Source: Gibbula magus (lineage: Eukaryota; Mollusca; Gastropoda; Trochida; Trochidae). Taken from it: DNA of 64,000 nt. The position numbers were made by a program, and so were the translations under genes. Under the pieces are notes generated by a model. That model searched no databases, was not told where the DNA came from, and saw only the letters and a program-made list of their open reading frames with translations. Positions within the stretch are counted from its first letter, which is position 1. Each line of letters opens with the position of its first letter. Location: NCBI GenBank assembly GCA_936450465.1, contig OW388304.1, positions 9,368,700 through 9,432,699 of the forward strand. Reading direction: 5' to 3'. Positions 1-10,900 of the stretch are shown piece by piece.

Positions 1-2812
1 ATACAACTTTGTGATTTGCAATTATAGTGTTCGTGCAAAGTTGCATGCTTCAATGTGTACACCTCTTTATCCGTGGTTTAGGTTACGTACATACATTTAA
101 TATGTAAAGCTTAACATTTAAACATAATGGACCTCTTAACTCACGTTGCGCTCCCAAGTTATGGATGCTTCTCAGCCTTTAAGTTCTAATGTAGTTTAGA
201 TTGAACACGGTCTGAATGCTACGTATTTTATACAGCAACTTGAAACTGGCTCCACTTGCCATCAGCATTAAGTGAAACGTGATAATTTTAAGTATGATAA
301 ATGGCGATAATTTGACTATAAAAGAGAACTTCAGTGCGACGATTAGTCTGCACTGCTGAGAGATCGATTTTCGCTAACGTTGCGGTATGATTTAATCAAT
401 ACTATCAAATGAGTCCATGTTTCAATGAAATTTGAGGATCAGTCCATATTTAGTGGTATAAATATATATGAAAGGAGTCTAAATTCATATAACATGAATA
501 GGATGTTTATCTCTGACTCAATATATTGGCTTATTTTAAGGTTTGAGAGCAAGCATAGACTTATACTTCGATACTTTCGAAATTATGACATAATTAGATC
601 GTTTGCACAAATCAAAAGAGATGCGTTCTGATAATAAAAACTGTAAGATTTCGAAACAATACTTCCCAAGCAAACCGTTTGACCGTTCCAATTGACAGGA
701 AAACACGTTCCTTGTATATGAGAACAAATATAATTATGCCCGGAAAATCTAGGAATCAATATGGTCATCTCAAGGTTAGATACTGTAGGAAACATTGACA
801 CTCAGTGTTGCCGTGTCTATACCACTGATTCACCGATTCATTTAAATAATCATTCGCTTCCTGTCCGTGCTTTATTCGACCTGAAGTGGACTACACAAAC
901 TCCAGAGGATTTCCAAGCCATTTATGTCAATTAGACCATTTACCACCCTTTGTTCGGTTAATATTTAGGTATTTGACACCGAACAAGTGCTCATTTGAAA
1001 GTTTCGGCAATCCTATTGTGTGCTTCACATGCAACTCAGCAATGCGAGTTTCTCCGTCGTAAAGGTCAATGGTTGCCATTGGCGGAAAGTAACTGGATTG
1101 TTCGGTCTCATCTGCAATGGGTCTCTAATTGCCTTATTTCTCAGTGCTTTCAACTGTTTTAGTGTTGGTAATAGACCCATATTTGACATGTTGTTTCATT
1201 GCAGCCAATAGCACAATATTAGTTGTAACTGTTTAGTGGTATCAATATACACATCTTCAAAATGCAGCTTGTAACTATTTTGCGGTGACAAGTTACCCAT
1301 TTGTTATGTATACATTGCTTGTAACTGTTTTAATATTGGCAAATGGACAGTGTCGTCTATGTTGCATGCAGTTACCAGCATGTTGTTATTCCTTTATGCA
1401 GCTTTTATATAATATTTTTATTCAATTGATATTTGTGATTCCCATTTGATATTGTTTCACATTTGATGTGATGATAGGTCCATATTTGGTATGAGGTTTG
1501 GTATGGATAGTTTAGTGGTGGTGGTAGAGTTGTGGGTGGTTTATTTCAATTAGGTCTCCTCCATGTGTTACATTAGGCCAAATACGCACTTAAAGTCAAT
1601 TAGTGACCAACTAACTACATTTTAATTAGTTATTCATATCCTAATTAACTATTCATGTCAATGGTGTTCACCTATTAATAAGTTAATGTAGTTAGTACAT
1701 CTGGTAATCAAATACGAAGTAGTTATTTGTAACAATACTCAACATGTCAAATCTCTAGAATATGGATATTTGTTATGCTGTATCATGAACGATAATCACT
1801 TTGAGATCCTGGTCTTTTTCAACATCATACAGACCGCCTCCATTGGATATGACATGATCTTATTTATACTTTCAAAATATTAGAATTACCACTTTTCGGC
1901 ACCCCCTTTTGAAATGTTTTACATTTTTATCATTTAATGACGTTTGCACAGAAAATATTACAACTTCCAAGCGTTGATTCATAATAAGATAATATAAAGT
2001 GTTTTTTCTAATGTCGCCGTTTGAAATGTTACTGGTAGAATGTTGGAAACGCCTGATGAGAAACAGTAATTCATCACGTACTCTCGAGTGGAACGTGAAC
2101 TATTTCCAATAATTCCCGATACTGACGCTGATGCATAAACATGTTATTAAAAAGTGAACTTGATTTGCTGAATATTGGATGCTTAGAATTCTAAACACAG
2201 CGAAATGTGATGGCAATCCTGAATTGCGTAAACCATGCGTGAATTATTGCACAAAAAGAGAATTACTAAAAATATTTTACAGCTTAAATTACATCTGAAG
2301 ATAAAACGAAATATCGAATATTTTATTTTATCAAATCAACAAAGTACCATAAAACTTATCAGAAATTGACATTAACTTACTGAAGACGTTGAACTATATT
2401 CTTCCTTCATGATGTCAATGACATTAACATATTACAGATAAAAGATACATTCTGAATTATTAAATAGGCTGAATTGCTTAAATGTTCGGAAAAGACTTGG
2501 AAACAAGCAAGTCAAAATTGAATACCATCATTTACAATTGCTTCGTTTTGATTTATATGAACTGAATTGTTGTCATAAGATAATCGAAACGCTTCAAAAG
2601 TCACCAGCGTGCTTTCATTGGGTATTTTAAATGATTCATAATGCTTTTGAATCCCAAATATGTGTCTCAGATGCTTCAAATTGATTCAAGTAGATTCGTT
2701 ATGCTCTCCAATGCTTCAAATTGTTACAACATCATCATAGGATTGCGAAGCAACACAGAAGACACAGCATCATCAATATGTAATACATGTACGGGGCGAC
2801 GAGGCTGTGACA
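1..2812. other. Gene-poor AT-rich stretch
   Basis: No coding exon or recognisable mobile-element protein is visible. Around 1150-1400 a short phrase (GTAACTG followed by TTTTAGTGTTGG-like text) recurs in degraded form, suggesting an old short-period repeat. At 1609-1697 two arms built on ACTAACTACATT face each other and could form a small hairpin; this may be a tiny foldback relic. Short reading frames here have no family resemblance and are treated as chance. Confidence 0.5.
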
Positions 2813-2902
2813 ATGCAATCTAATCTAACTCCTGAAATCAATGGATATTCGCCCTACATGTATGAGAGAGCCATCATCCCTTTCCGGGCTGTAATGAACA
2901 AG
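2813..2902 (+). CDS. Candidate first coding exon of an unidentified protein
   Basis: Thirty codons run from an ATG with A at -3 to a good splice donor (AAG|GTATGC) at 2902/2903, ending in phase 0. The peptide begins MQSNLTPEINGY and ends IPFRAVMNK; it has a possible N-glycosylation site (NLT) and a balanced composition unlike the surrounding AT-rich DNA, whose base composition it also departs from. The frame is open for about 25 codons upstream of the ATG, so an earlier start is possible. I do not recognise the family; a short extracellular N-terminus would fit but is only a guess. No convincing second exon was found downstream. It could be chance. Confidence 0.4.
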
Positions 2903-3689
2903 GTATGCATTATTTATGTTGCACTTACAACGCGTGTTAGTAGGACACTGTTGTCCTTTTGCCCTTGTAACAAAGCGTAATGAAAAGGTTACACAACGAT
3001 TTCAGACAACTGTTGACAATGTCAACGAACGAGACATTCCGAATATATCTGCACGTGCAAATCTGGTTGATTTGAAAAGACATAATTGAGACATGAAAAT
3101 CAGTTTTCCTCATTTGTTTTTCCGCTAAAGCATAATTATATTGGTATTACTCTGTGAACCAGTGGTCTGGAACTTGTTGGAATAACTAGTGACTGTATGC
3201 TATGACGTGTAGTCCACATATTTATTCTCAATAGGTGACACGTTAATTATACATTTAAACACTAGCCAGCCAAAAGTCAAGACACAATCGAAGTACTACG
3301 TACTGATAACATTGTTGTTTTTAATTCATTTAAGGGGGATTAATCATGGCTTCTTCTAATCCCTTCTTACATTAATGCGAAAAGAGCTGTTCTTTAGATG
3401 CGTTAATAATTAACTATCGCAACGTAGTTTAATATTGAGAATTAATACAAACATGAAACAAGAGTTTGTCAGGTTTTCAAGTTCTAGATATTTCCATGTC
3501 CCTCGTAGGGCTTAGTGTTACACCCAAATCACGATATGGTTTATGTTGTCAATACAGAAACCTGAAAGTTAACAGGAAAACAGGAAAAACGGGTTTATGA
3601 CAATCTAATCACTATTAAATATCAGTCTATTGTTAAAAAGTAAATGTAAACATAAGTTCAAGGAAAACATACTTTGAAGTAAGGCATAC

Positions 3690-4530
3690 ATTTGAACCTT
3701 CAAGTATGTCGTCTACAAAAACAAACGGAAACTAGCGATGCTTGTCAAACACAAGTTCAAAGGAAACCAGACATGCCATTAACGACAGACAAGTGTATAG
3801 TCACATACTCATTATGAATTACGTCCTCAATAAATGTATAGATAGTATACATACAAGTATATATACACAGACATGCCATGTGATCGAAATGAGATCGAAA
3901 TCTCTGGTATCTGACGAGGTCAAAAGGAAAATTATAAAGGAAAACAACGCCAACCATACCTGAGGAAGCTGTGGTATATCGACAACACGGGTTTAGAACC
4001 TAACGTGATACACAAGTGAGACAGCTGCTCGGCATCGAGGCAGTGAACGTCACTATTTACGAACAGCACAAACTCAAAGGAAACCTTCTTTTCCAAGAAA
4101 AATACAGGGAATATAAATATACAGAAAAGCAACTGATTGCGTCGTGAAAATGAAAAACTACTTGGTAATTCGACAAACATGAAAGGGAGTCGTGGTTGTT
4201 CAGGATCTGTGCGGAGATACATCGAACTGCACAGGTTCAAAGGAAAACGTCTTCAAACACGAAATACAAGGTGAAGTTAAGCATGAACAATACGGAAAAG
4301 CGGCTGATTGCGTCTTGTACATGAAACTAATGTGCTTGGTATTTCCACAACACTATTTCAAAGGCAAATCCAAGCCTGAAAAACAAAGGGAGACAAAATT
4401 GTTCAGAATGTATCTAATAAACGTCTGGACCTTCGTATTCCATTACAACGGGAGAAAGTTAAGCATAAAACACAGAAAGCCACTGATTACGTCGTCAAGA
4501 TGAAAGAAAACGGTTTGTCATTTTGGCAGC
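3690..4530. repeat. Degenerate tandem repeat, period about 170 bp
   Basis: Phrases such as TTCAAAGGAAA (near 3757, 4073, 4236) and CTGATTGCGTCGT-like text followed by ATGAAA (near 4128, 4299, 4479) recur at roughly 160-180 bp steps. The units are strongly diverged. The reading frames of about 100 aa over this block follow the repeat and show no family features, so they are not called as genes. Confidence 0.5.
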
Positions 4531-5666
4531 AAGAGTAACCTTCTATCTACAATCAGTGGATCCTTCTCGGGGGATGAGTCAGTCTAGCCGTCAGATTAGT
4601 TGGTGAAATTATAACTGAAAATCATGGTGCATTATTGAAGGCGAGTCGCACCTTGTTCCTACTTAACGCTTACACATCCAATTAACTACAAATAATTGAT
4701 GACCTTTTGCATGTGTCAGATCAGAACTTATCCTTTGATTTGTGGAGTCTCTGTCTGGATGATTGAACAGTGGTTTGAATCATAGTGAATTATCCTCTCT
4801 GTCGCAATTAGTGACTGTCGTCGAGGCTGCATTGTACACATACCTGCATATTAATAAAATAATTAAAAAAATATTTAAAATTTATATTTCTCTGTATTTC
4901 TTATTCTTGAGACTACGTACGGGCGGTTTTTCGTATATCAAGCACCTGATATCTAATAGTGTCAGGCCTAGTGGAAAATACCGACCCTCAAATAACCACG
5001 GTCGACTAAACGCAGAGAGGGAAAAACTTTTGAATTGATTATTAAACCAATCAAGTGGCTCAGTACATTTCAAAAGAAGTTTGATGCTTTAGGTCTCCGG
5101 TAACCTGGCTCGAGATTTTGTTTGGTACACGTATTTTGTGACGCCAGTCTCGCCTTCAAATAAATTATCTGCAACAAAATAGTTTGTAAAACCCAATAAA
5201 AACTTAACCAACTGTAGTCAGATCCGTAACAATGGAGTTGATCGTCGTCCGTAAATTAATGTACAAGTTAATCTTCTTCTTTCATATTCTTTAACAGAGA
5301 TGCACTCGCTGGTCTGTTTTGGTTGGCAACGAATGCAGGTGTTTTCCTTGGGGAGGGATCAAGATGTAGGTGTTGTTTATAAATGTTTGATTTCTATTTA
5401 CCCGTACCGAGTTACATCGGCCATGACTGCTTTACCCTCACGTTCGTGTGTATCCTGTTTCTCATACTCAGCACATGTTCTGCAATTCGATTATGGAGAC
5501 AATATATGGACGACGCTCTTGTTCCTGCTTATCCAGGTTAAAGAAACATTCCGAGTATTGTTGGTTTCACACATGTCAACCGTTATAAATGGTGTCACTT
5601 TATCGAGAAGTACTGACTGTGACAGCTTGTAATCGTCTAAGTGATATTTCATTCACTATAGTGACG
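4531..5666. other. Intergenic stretch
   Basis: No gene is supported. A good pyrimidine-rich acceptor (TTCTTTAACAG, ending at 5298) precedes a short open stretch that in one frame reads DALAGLFWLATNAG, but no donor in a matching phase was convincing. The rest is AT-rich and featureless. Confidence 0.4.

Positions 5667-5692
<26 letters not shown>
5667..5692. repeat. (AT)n microsatellite at the left edge of the Penelope palindrome
   Basis: About 26 bases of alternating AT abut the left arm of the inverted repeat. A similar TA run lies beyond the right arm at about 6818-6841, so both outer ends of the composite element sit near TA-rich simple repeats, which may reflect the insertion target or the element's own tail. 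Confidence 0.85.
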
Positions 5693-5698
<6 letters not shown>

Positions 5699-5712
5699 GA
5701 AAGTTGGGAAGA

Positions 5713-5774
5713 ATTAAGTTTGGCAAACGTTTTCAGCAGGTACATCCTGTACCTGCTTCATCAGGCCGTTTAAT
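5713..5774 (-). ncRNA. Hammerhead ribozyme motif (left arm)
   Basis: Exact mirror of the motif at 6690-6751. Read on the minus strand it has the CTGATGA core, a 9-bp perfect stem II with a 5-base loop, the GAAA core, a minimal stem III of two A-U pairs closed by CG, and a two-part stem I (GGC/GCC and ATTAA/TTAAT). Predicted cleavage falls just before the GCC strand of stem I. Hammerheads are known in the terminal regions of Penelope-like elements. Activity is inferred, not shown. Confidence 0.8.
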
Positions 5775-5804
5775 GACGTAACTGACACACAGTACATAGC
5801 ACTA

Positions 5805-5832
5805 TGACGTCACACAGGAACCTATGACGTCA
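5805..5832. promoter_or_regulatory. Pair of CRE-like palindromes in the left Penelope arm
   Basis: TGACGTCA occurs at 5805-5812 and 5825-5832, spaced 20 bp start to start. The sites lie between the endonuclease frame and the ribozyme and are mirrored in the right arm (about 6632-6659). The motif is the classical CREB/ATF half-site palindrome; regulatory function here is inference. Confidence 0.5.
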
Positions 5833-5872
5833 TAATGTACTTGACAACAATAGTTTGTTATGAAAACAAAAA

Positions 5873-6229
5873 TTATGTTTTGCCATTTAATTTTGGCGCA
5901 TATTTATGAATGAAATATGATTCTTTCAAAAGTAAATCATTATCATTGCTGTAATTGAGTTTATACATCGGGAAAATCTTGAATTTGCCGTTACCGCATG
6001 TATCTAAATGTTCACTAAGAGGGATTGTGCGATTTCGGGGCTGGTTAATGTGGGATCGGTGAAGGTTCATTCTTCTTTTTAATTTTTGCTCTGTTTTCCC
6101 GATATACTTCTCATTACATCCAGAACATGTGATTACATAAATGACATTTTTAGTATCACAATTCATGTTTTGTTTTACAACAAATGTATCTTTGGATGTA
6201 ATTTGTATAGAACATCCTTCAATAATGTT
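5873..6229 (-). pseudogene. Penelope-like element: GIY-YIG endonuclease C-terminus (left copy)
   Basis: Minus-strand frame open from the palindrome centre, with the first ATG at 6166, giving a 97-residue tail that starts MNCDTKNVIYVITCSGC. It has the IYVI and KYIG motifs of the GIY-YIG fold, the following conserved Arg/His-rich helix (KLKRRMNLHRSH), and the CxxC of the Penelope endonuclease linker. The reverse transcriptase that should precede it is missing, so the copy is 5' truncated at the centre. It ends with a stop after ...APKLNGKT. It is a relic unless the fragment is expressed alone. The mirror copy lies at 6235-6591. Confidence 0.85.
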
Positions 6230-6234
6230 GTGAA

Positions 6235-6591
6235 AACATTATTGAAGGATGTTCTATACAAATTACATCCAAAGATACATTTGTTGTAAAACAAAACATG
6301 AATTGTGATACTAAAAATGTCATTTATGTAATCACATGTTCTGGATGTAATGAGAAGTATATCGGGAAAACAGAGCAAAAATTAAAAAGAAGAATGAACC
6401 TTCACCGATCCCACATTAACCAGCCCCGAAATCGCACAATCCCTCTTAGTGAACATTTAGATACATGCGGTAACGGCAAATTCAACATTTTCCCGATGTA
6501 TAAACTCAATTACAGCAATGATAATGATTTACTTTTGAAAGAATCATATTTCATTCATAAATATGCGCCAAAATTAAATGGCAAAACATAA
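6235..6591 (+). pseudogene. Penelope-like element: GIY-YIG endonuclease C-terminus (right copy)
   Basis: Plus-strand mirror of the left copy. The frame is open from the centre (21 codons upstream of the ATG at 6298, reading NIIEGCSIQITSKD), showing that a longer protein was cut here rather than that translation began at the ATG. GIY-YIG signatures, the Arg-rich helix and the C-terminal glutamate-containing ESYFIHKYAP segment are present. It differs from the left copy by one residue (Asn for Lys in KFNIFP). The reverse transcriptase domain is absent, so the fragment cannot retrotranspose by itself. Confidence 0.85.
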
Positions 6592-6689
6592 TTTTTGTTT
6601 TCATAACAAACTATTGTTGTCAAGTACATTATGACGTCATAGGTTCCTGTGTGACGTCATAGTGCTATGTACTGTGTGTCAGTTACGTC

Positions 6690-6751
6690 ATTAAACGGCC
6701 TGATGAAGCAGGTACAGGATGTACCTGCTGAAAACGTTTGCCAAACTTAAT
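6690..6751 (+). ncRNA. Hammerhead ribozyme motif (right arm)
   Basis: Core CTGATGA at 6700-6706; stem II 6707-6715 pairs perfectly with 6721-6729 around a 5-base loop; GAAA at 6730-6733; stem III is A6733-A6734 with U6737-U6738 closed by CG; U6739 is the predicted cleavage nucleotide. Stem I is GGC 6697-6699 with GCC 6740-6742, then an internal loop, then ATTAA 6690-6694 with TTAAT 6747-6751. This is a type I layout with a very short stem III, as described for Penelope-associated hammerheads. All invariant core bases are present. Confidence 0.85.
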
Positions 6752-6809
6752 TCTTCCCAACTTTCTTATTTTTATGTATATTGCCATAGAGTTTGAACAT
6801 TTCTTGTGA

Positions 6810-6817
<8 letters not shown>

Positions 6818-6841
<24 letters not shown>
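6818..6841. repeat. (TA)n microsatellite
   Basis: Alternating TA run about 45 bases beyond the right arm of the Penelope palindrome. It may mark the true 3' end of the right copy or the insertion site. Confidence 0.8.
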
Positions 6842-6842
<1 letters not shown>

Positions 6843-7490
6843 TGAAAGAAGTGATTTCTGATCGAAAACCTGCCAATGCATCGCTCGTCGATCAGTCGAA
6901 CTGGATTTTGAAAACGTATCTACAACATGACAAATTTTGGTTGGTAGGGTTTAATTGGTCATTTAACTACTTTGCATGTAAATAGGACTTATAGTTTCGG
7001 TTTCTACGCATGTATAAGGCTGTTCCTCGATATACATAGAAAACAATATTATATAGTTTGCAATTGGGGATTGATCTTGAAATTGAATGAAGTTACTTGA
7101 ACTAAAAGCAAAATAAGATATAATGATTAACCCTGAAAGTCCCGTTGAATAGTTCCTCAGCTGTTGATATAATCTTAAAGCTGTATACACGTAACACTTT
7201 TACCATCATTCATCAAAGATAACCTTAGACGTTAATGCTAGTATCTACAGGTGGTCTAGATATCTCACAAATGGCTGAATGGTGTTCTCAGGTGAAAACT
7301 ACAATAAACTATGCCTATGTGTCTGAAACTCCCCCATAAGGTCCTCCAACAGACAACATCACACTGTGTCACCACGAGCTGGATTCGGTCTGGTGATTGC
7401 ACTATGAACATATAATAGAGAAGGACGTTTCCAAGGTCCCACTTAAAGGGACAAACAATTGTTTTTGGCAAGGGCGTATAAATGGAACAC
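6842..7490. other. Intergenic stretch
   Basis: Nothing recognisable beyond short chance frames. Confidence 0.5.
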
Positions 7491-7524
<34 letters not shown>

Positions 7525-7936
7525 ATTTCTATAGCGCCTGTTTCCAAAACATTTTGCTCAACGGCGCTGAGAAGAGGAAAGATAGAGTCTATGGGAGAGA
7601 TAATTGGTTAAGTTTGAAAAGATGAGTTTTAAGGGCTTTCTTGAAAGAGTCTCTTTCTGTGATTCCTTTGATGGAGTTTGGGAGGCTGTTCCAGAGTTTA
7701 GGGGCTGCAGCTGAGAACGCTCTGTCCCCCATTGTGGTCTTGGTGGTGGGCTGGGTGAGGAGAACGGAGTTGCTGGAGCGAAGAGGTCTGCTTGGCGTGT
7801 GGAGGTTGACATGGTTCTTGAGATATCTTGGGAAGTCAGGGTCAAGTACGATATCTGGATAACGACCTCTCCATAGTGAAAAGGCACGACATTTCGAATT
7901 AAATGTTTCCTTTGTAATACAAATAATCCCTACCAT
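7491..7936 (-). mobile_element. 3' end of a CR1/L2-type LINE, 5' truncated
   Basis: On the minus strand a frame (about 7900 to 7589) reads ...HTPSRPLRSSNSVLL..., then GDRAFSAAAPKLWNSLPNSI and a final FKKALKTHLF segment before the stop. This is the conserved C-terminal signature of CR1/L2-like reverse-transcriptase proteins (SLRSS ... AFS..AP.LWNSLP..I ... FK..LKTHLF). A short 3' untranslated region with GCGCTATAGAAATTCA leads into an (ATA)n tail at 7491-7522, as these LINEs end in microsatellite tails. The 5' portion is lost somewhere near 7900-7936, typical of incomplete reverse transcription. It is not a functional gene. Confidence 0.8.
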
Positions 7937-10900
7937 TTATCTGGAGAAGAAGTTTAAAGTTGCCCCGAAACTTCCTGTTTCACTGAGAAGAATATGCTTT
8001 CCAGATATCTTGCATTTCTTATGTATCCCACTTATATGCCATTCAAAGATACAGTTATTCAACCAAATGTCAAATGAAAGGGGAGACGCTACTTCGTAAA
8101 GCCTATGGGAATAAGAAAGGATCTGGTAACAAAGGGTATCGGTTAACAATGTTTTCTGTTACAACAATTGGACTTAACGCACATACTGGCTATATACTTG
8201 GTATGCATATTGAAATTATGGACGGATCCGAAAGTTCAATAAAATGCACAGTGTCACTTGGTTGTCTAAATTAGATCCCCTGACGTTTTATTGGGGCCTA
8301 TTTTTCATTAATTGGTTTATTGCAAGACATTTTATATTCATCAGTTTCTGGACATTCCCGATGAAATCGGGGCATGCCTCGAGGGGCCCTTGGGTAAAGA
8401 CTGGATGTTATATGAATACTGTATCTGATACCTTGAACTATTGATACGGCCTCAAGACAAGGATTCACATGTATATTTTTATCATCCTACAGTTTGGTGA
8501 GCTTGTGAAATACGAAATGAAAACATTACATCATAAATAGACCTCGGGTCAGTCTTCATTCCATCATCCACGAGAATATCTACCAGATCTACCAGAAGCA
8601 AGCACTGAACTATAGTTTTGAGTCAGTTCACAAGCAGATGTTGTTCAGAACAAACTGAAGTCGACCTCTTCTGTCACATGTGATAAAATGCACAGCAATC
8701 AAAAACTGTTTCACTGTTGAAACTATCGATCAGCGAGTCCTCGAGAAGATTTTTCACATAGGAATATAAGAAATGTATGCAGTACTGACACTCTCAAAAT
8801 AGAGACAATTCTTTTCAAAGCGAAAACTTCCTAAATGAAACAACTTCAAAATCTATGTTATCTTTTCACGAAAACATTGACAGTTTCATTTGCGCACATT
8901 TTATAGTAACGGACAACTCTGAGAACAGAGAAAGAACTTTGTGATGCAGTGCTTTGTAGTGTAATATTTATTGTACTATTTAAAACATTAATATTATGTA
9001 ATATTTGTATTAACACGTAATTTATAGTGATAGAATTGTGTGATAGAGTTGAATAATTATTACATTACACGTTGCATTCATGTTTGCAACTAAAACAATC
9101 AAAGTACTAATACTAGCAACTTCTAAGCAACTAGTACTGTTTAAATCTAGTTCTTAGCTTCACAACATCAGAACCACCGTTAACAAGTAGGCTGTCATTG
9201 ACGACTTAGAAGAAAGCGGAGTAAAAGATCAAACATTATGTTTTACTCTAGTATTGCCGGGCCATTGTCTAGTCATAAATCCAAAGGAGACATACATCAT
9301 GGTCCTGCAACAAAGTACGTGGCAACATCTATAGTGCGTACATTTAGCATGAAAAGCACCGATTTCTTTAAAGTTGTTTTATACAACATCGATTTTCTGT
9401 TGTGAACAAAGGGGTTCCGTTTAAACTGACTCGATGCTTTAAGTAGTTTTTCAACGCCAACGTCTGACAGAGGTAACTGTATCACGTCATTGGCTGAATT
9501 ATTTCCACGGTCGACGTGACGTACTCTCTAGGGTTTAATGGAACATTCTTGCCACTCTTAGCAACTTCGTGTCTGATTTTAAATATGATATAACGTGTAT
9601 CTTATATACGCGTGTATCTTTCACAATATCATTCCAATCTACCTTATTACATGATTTATCATGTATTCGTTGCTAGCCTATACTAGTATATACAATTTGC
9701 TTTTCATTCCGGTATGCTTAACCTGTTCTTCTGTTTATCAAGTGATGCACGTGTCTTACACGTTACTGTATGTTATGATTTATGTCTTGTTTACACGTAC
9801 AATGTTAGGTGATTCATTTTGAGTTCATATCGTGATCTATATGACCTTATGGGTATTTGTGTGGTCTTGAACCATGTATTCCTTTTAGTGTTCCGTCTTT
9901 GGAGGACACCTTCATACACGCACATTTAGATTGTTGCATATTCGTGACCATAACACTTTTGCAAGAATTCAGATTTAACACGTTCACAGTATAAAACAGG
10001 AAACGTGAAAAGATAATGAATGAACTATTTTATTGACGTACTTCAAAGCACTACTAGTAATAATTTAAAGAAAAACCTTCCTTTACATACCTTTAACGAT
10101 ATATAGTAATGGTTATCAAAGCCATATTTCCGTTACGAACGTTCGCCAATATTAACACTGACTATTTAAACAAGCGCTTTGAACGAGTATTAAAATACAA
10201 CATTGCAGCTCTTTTCGTTAAAGTTTGAGCGTCAATCAAATGCTTGCAGAAATTGATCAAGCGCGGATGAGTAAGTTAGCTTAGCGAAAAAATCGATACC
10301 AAAATCAATCGGCCAATCCAAGACATCTCCCTAATCGATCGGCACGTATTCGATTTAAGGTGTGAATTATTCGGCATGTTGGATCGCGATGGAATATTGT
10401 TGACATCAGATTGCCTTATTCATTGCTTTAATCGATCAAGGGTAAATCCTTTAGGAGCGAAGAGGACGGTACGTATTAGCGTGCCACGTTCACCTCCAAG
10501 GTTAAAGGGGAAACTGAATGTGGTATATCTTAGAGGAAGTGGTAGTCCTGTTCTCCTCTTGGAGACAATCGTTAATTACTCCTATAACTGAAATGGTGTA
10601 TATTTCTAACGATATGAGACATACCTTAGTTTGCTTTTAGTCATTAGCTTCTGTCGATTCGTCAAGTAGAATAGTTATCCATGAATTTGAAAGCTTATAT
10701 TAAAGAAATGCATTCAGATTTTTGGTTTCATAAATTAACGTTAAGTTGTTTTAGAGCTTTAAGGTTATGGACCTGTGCCCCCTACCAATATTAATCCACA
10801 TAAATGCAAATAAAAAGAAATGTGTTCTGTCATCATACTTAGTCTTGGGGTCAAATTGTCAGTATTATAAACATTCGACTTTCGTTCATTCGTTCCCGAT

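Larger units (their letters stand above)
5692..6772. mobile_element. Head-to-head palindrome of two truncated Penelope-like elements
   Basis: Two arms of about 540 bp are reverse complements with no visible insertion or deletion: mirrored features all sum to 12464, placing the centre at 6232. Each arm is the 3' part of a Penelope-like retroelement: from the centre outward, the tail of the GIY-YIG endonuclease frame, then an untranslated region with two TGACGTCA motifs 20 bp apart, then a hammerhead-ribozyme fold. The two 97-residue frames downstream of the first ATG differ at one position (KFK versus KFN), so the arrangement is recent. The right arm alone continues through a short tail to a TA run near 6818. 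There is essentially no spacer at the centre. Confidence 0.85.

Noticed and set aside
5299..5400. Internal exon after a strong acceptor (frame DALAGLFWLATNAG)
   Set aside because: No donor in a matching phase and no family resemblance; it does not join in phase to the 2813-2902 exon.
6086..6378. Two 67-codon frames across the palindrome centre
   Set aside because: They are antisense shadows of the Penelope endonuclease frames.
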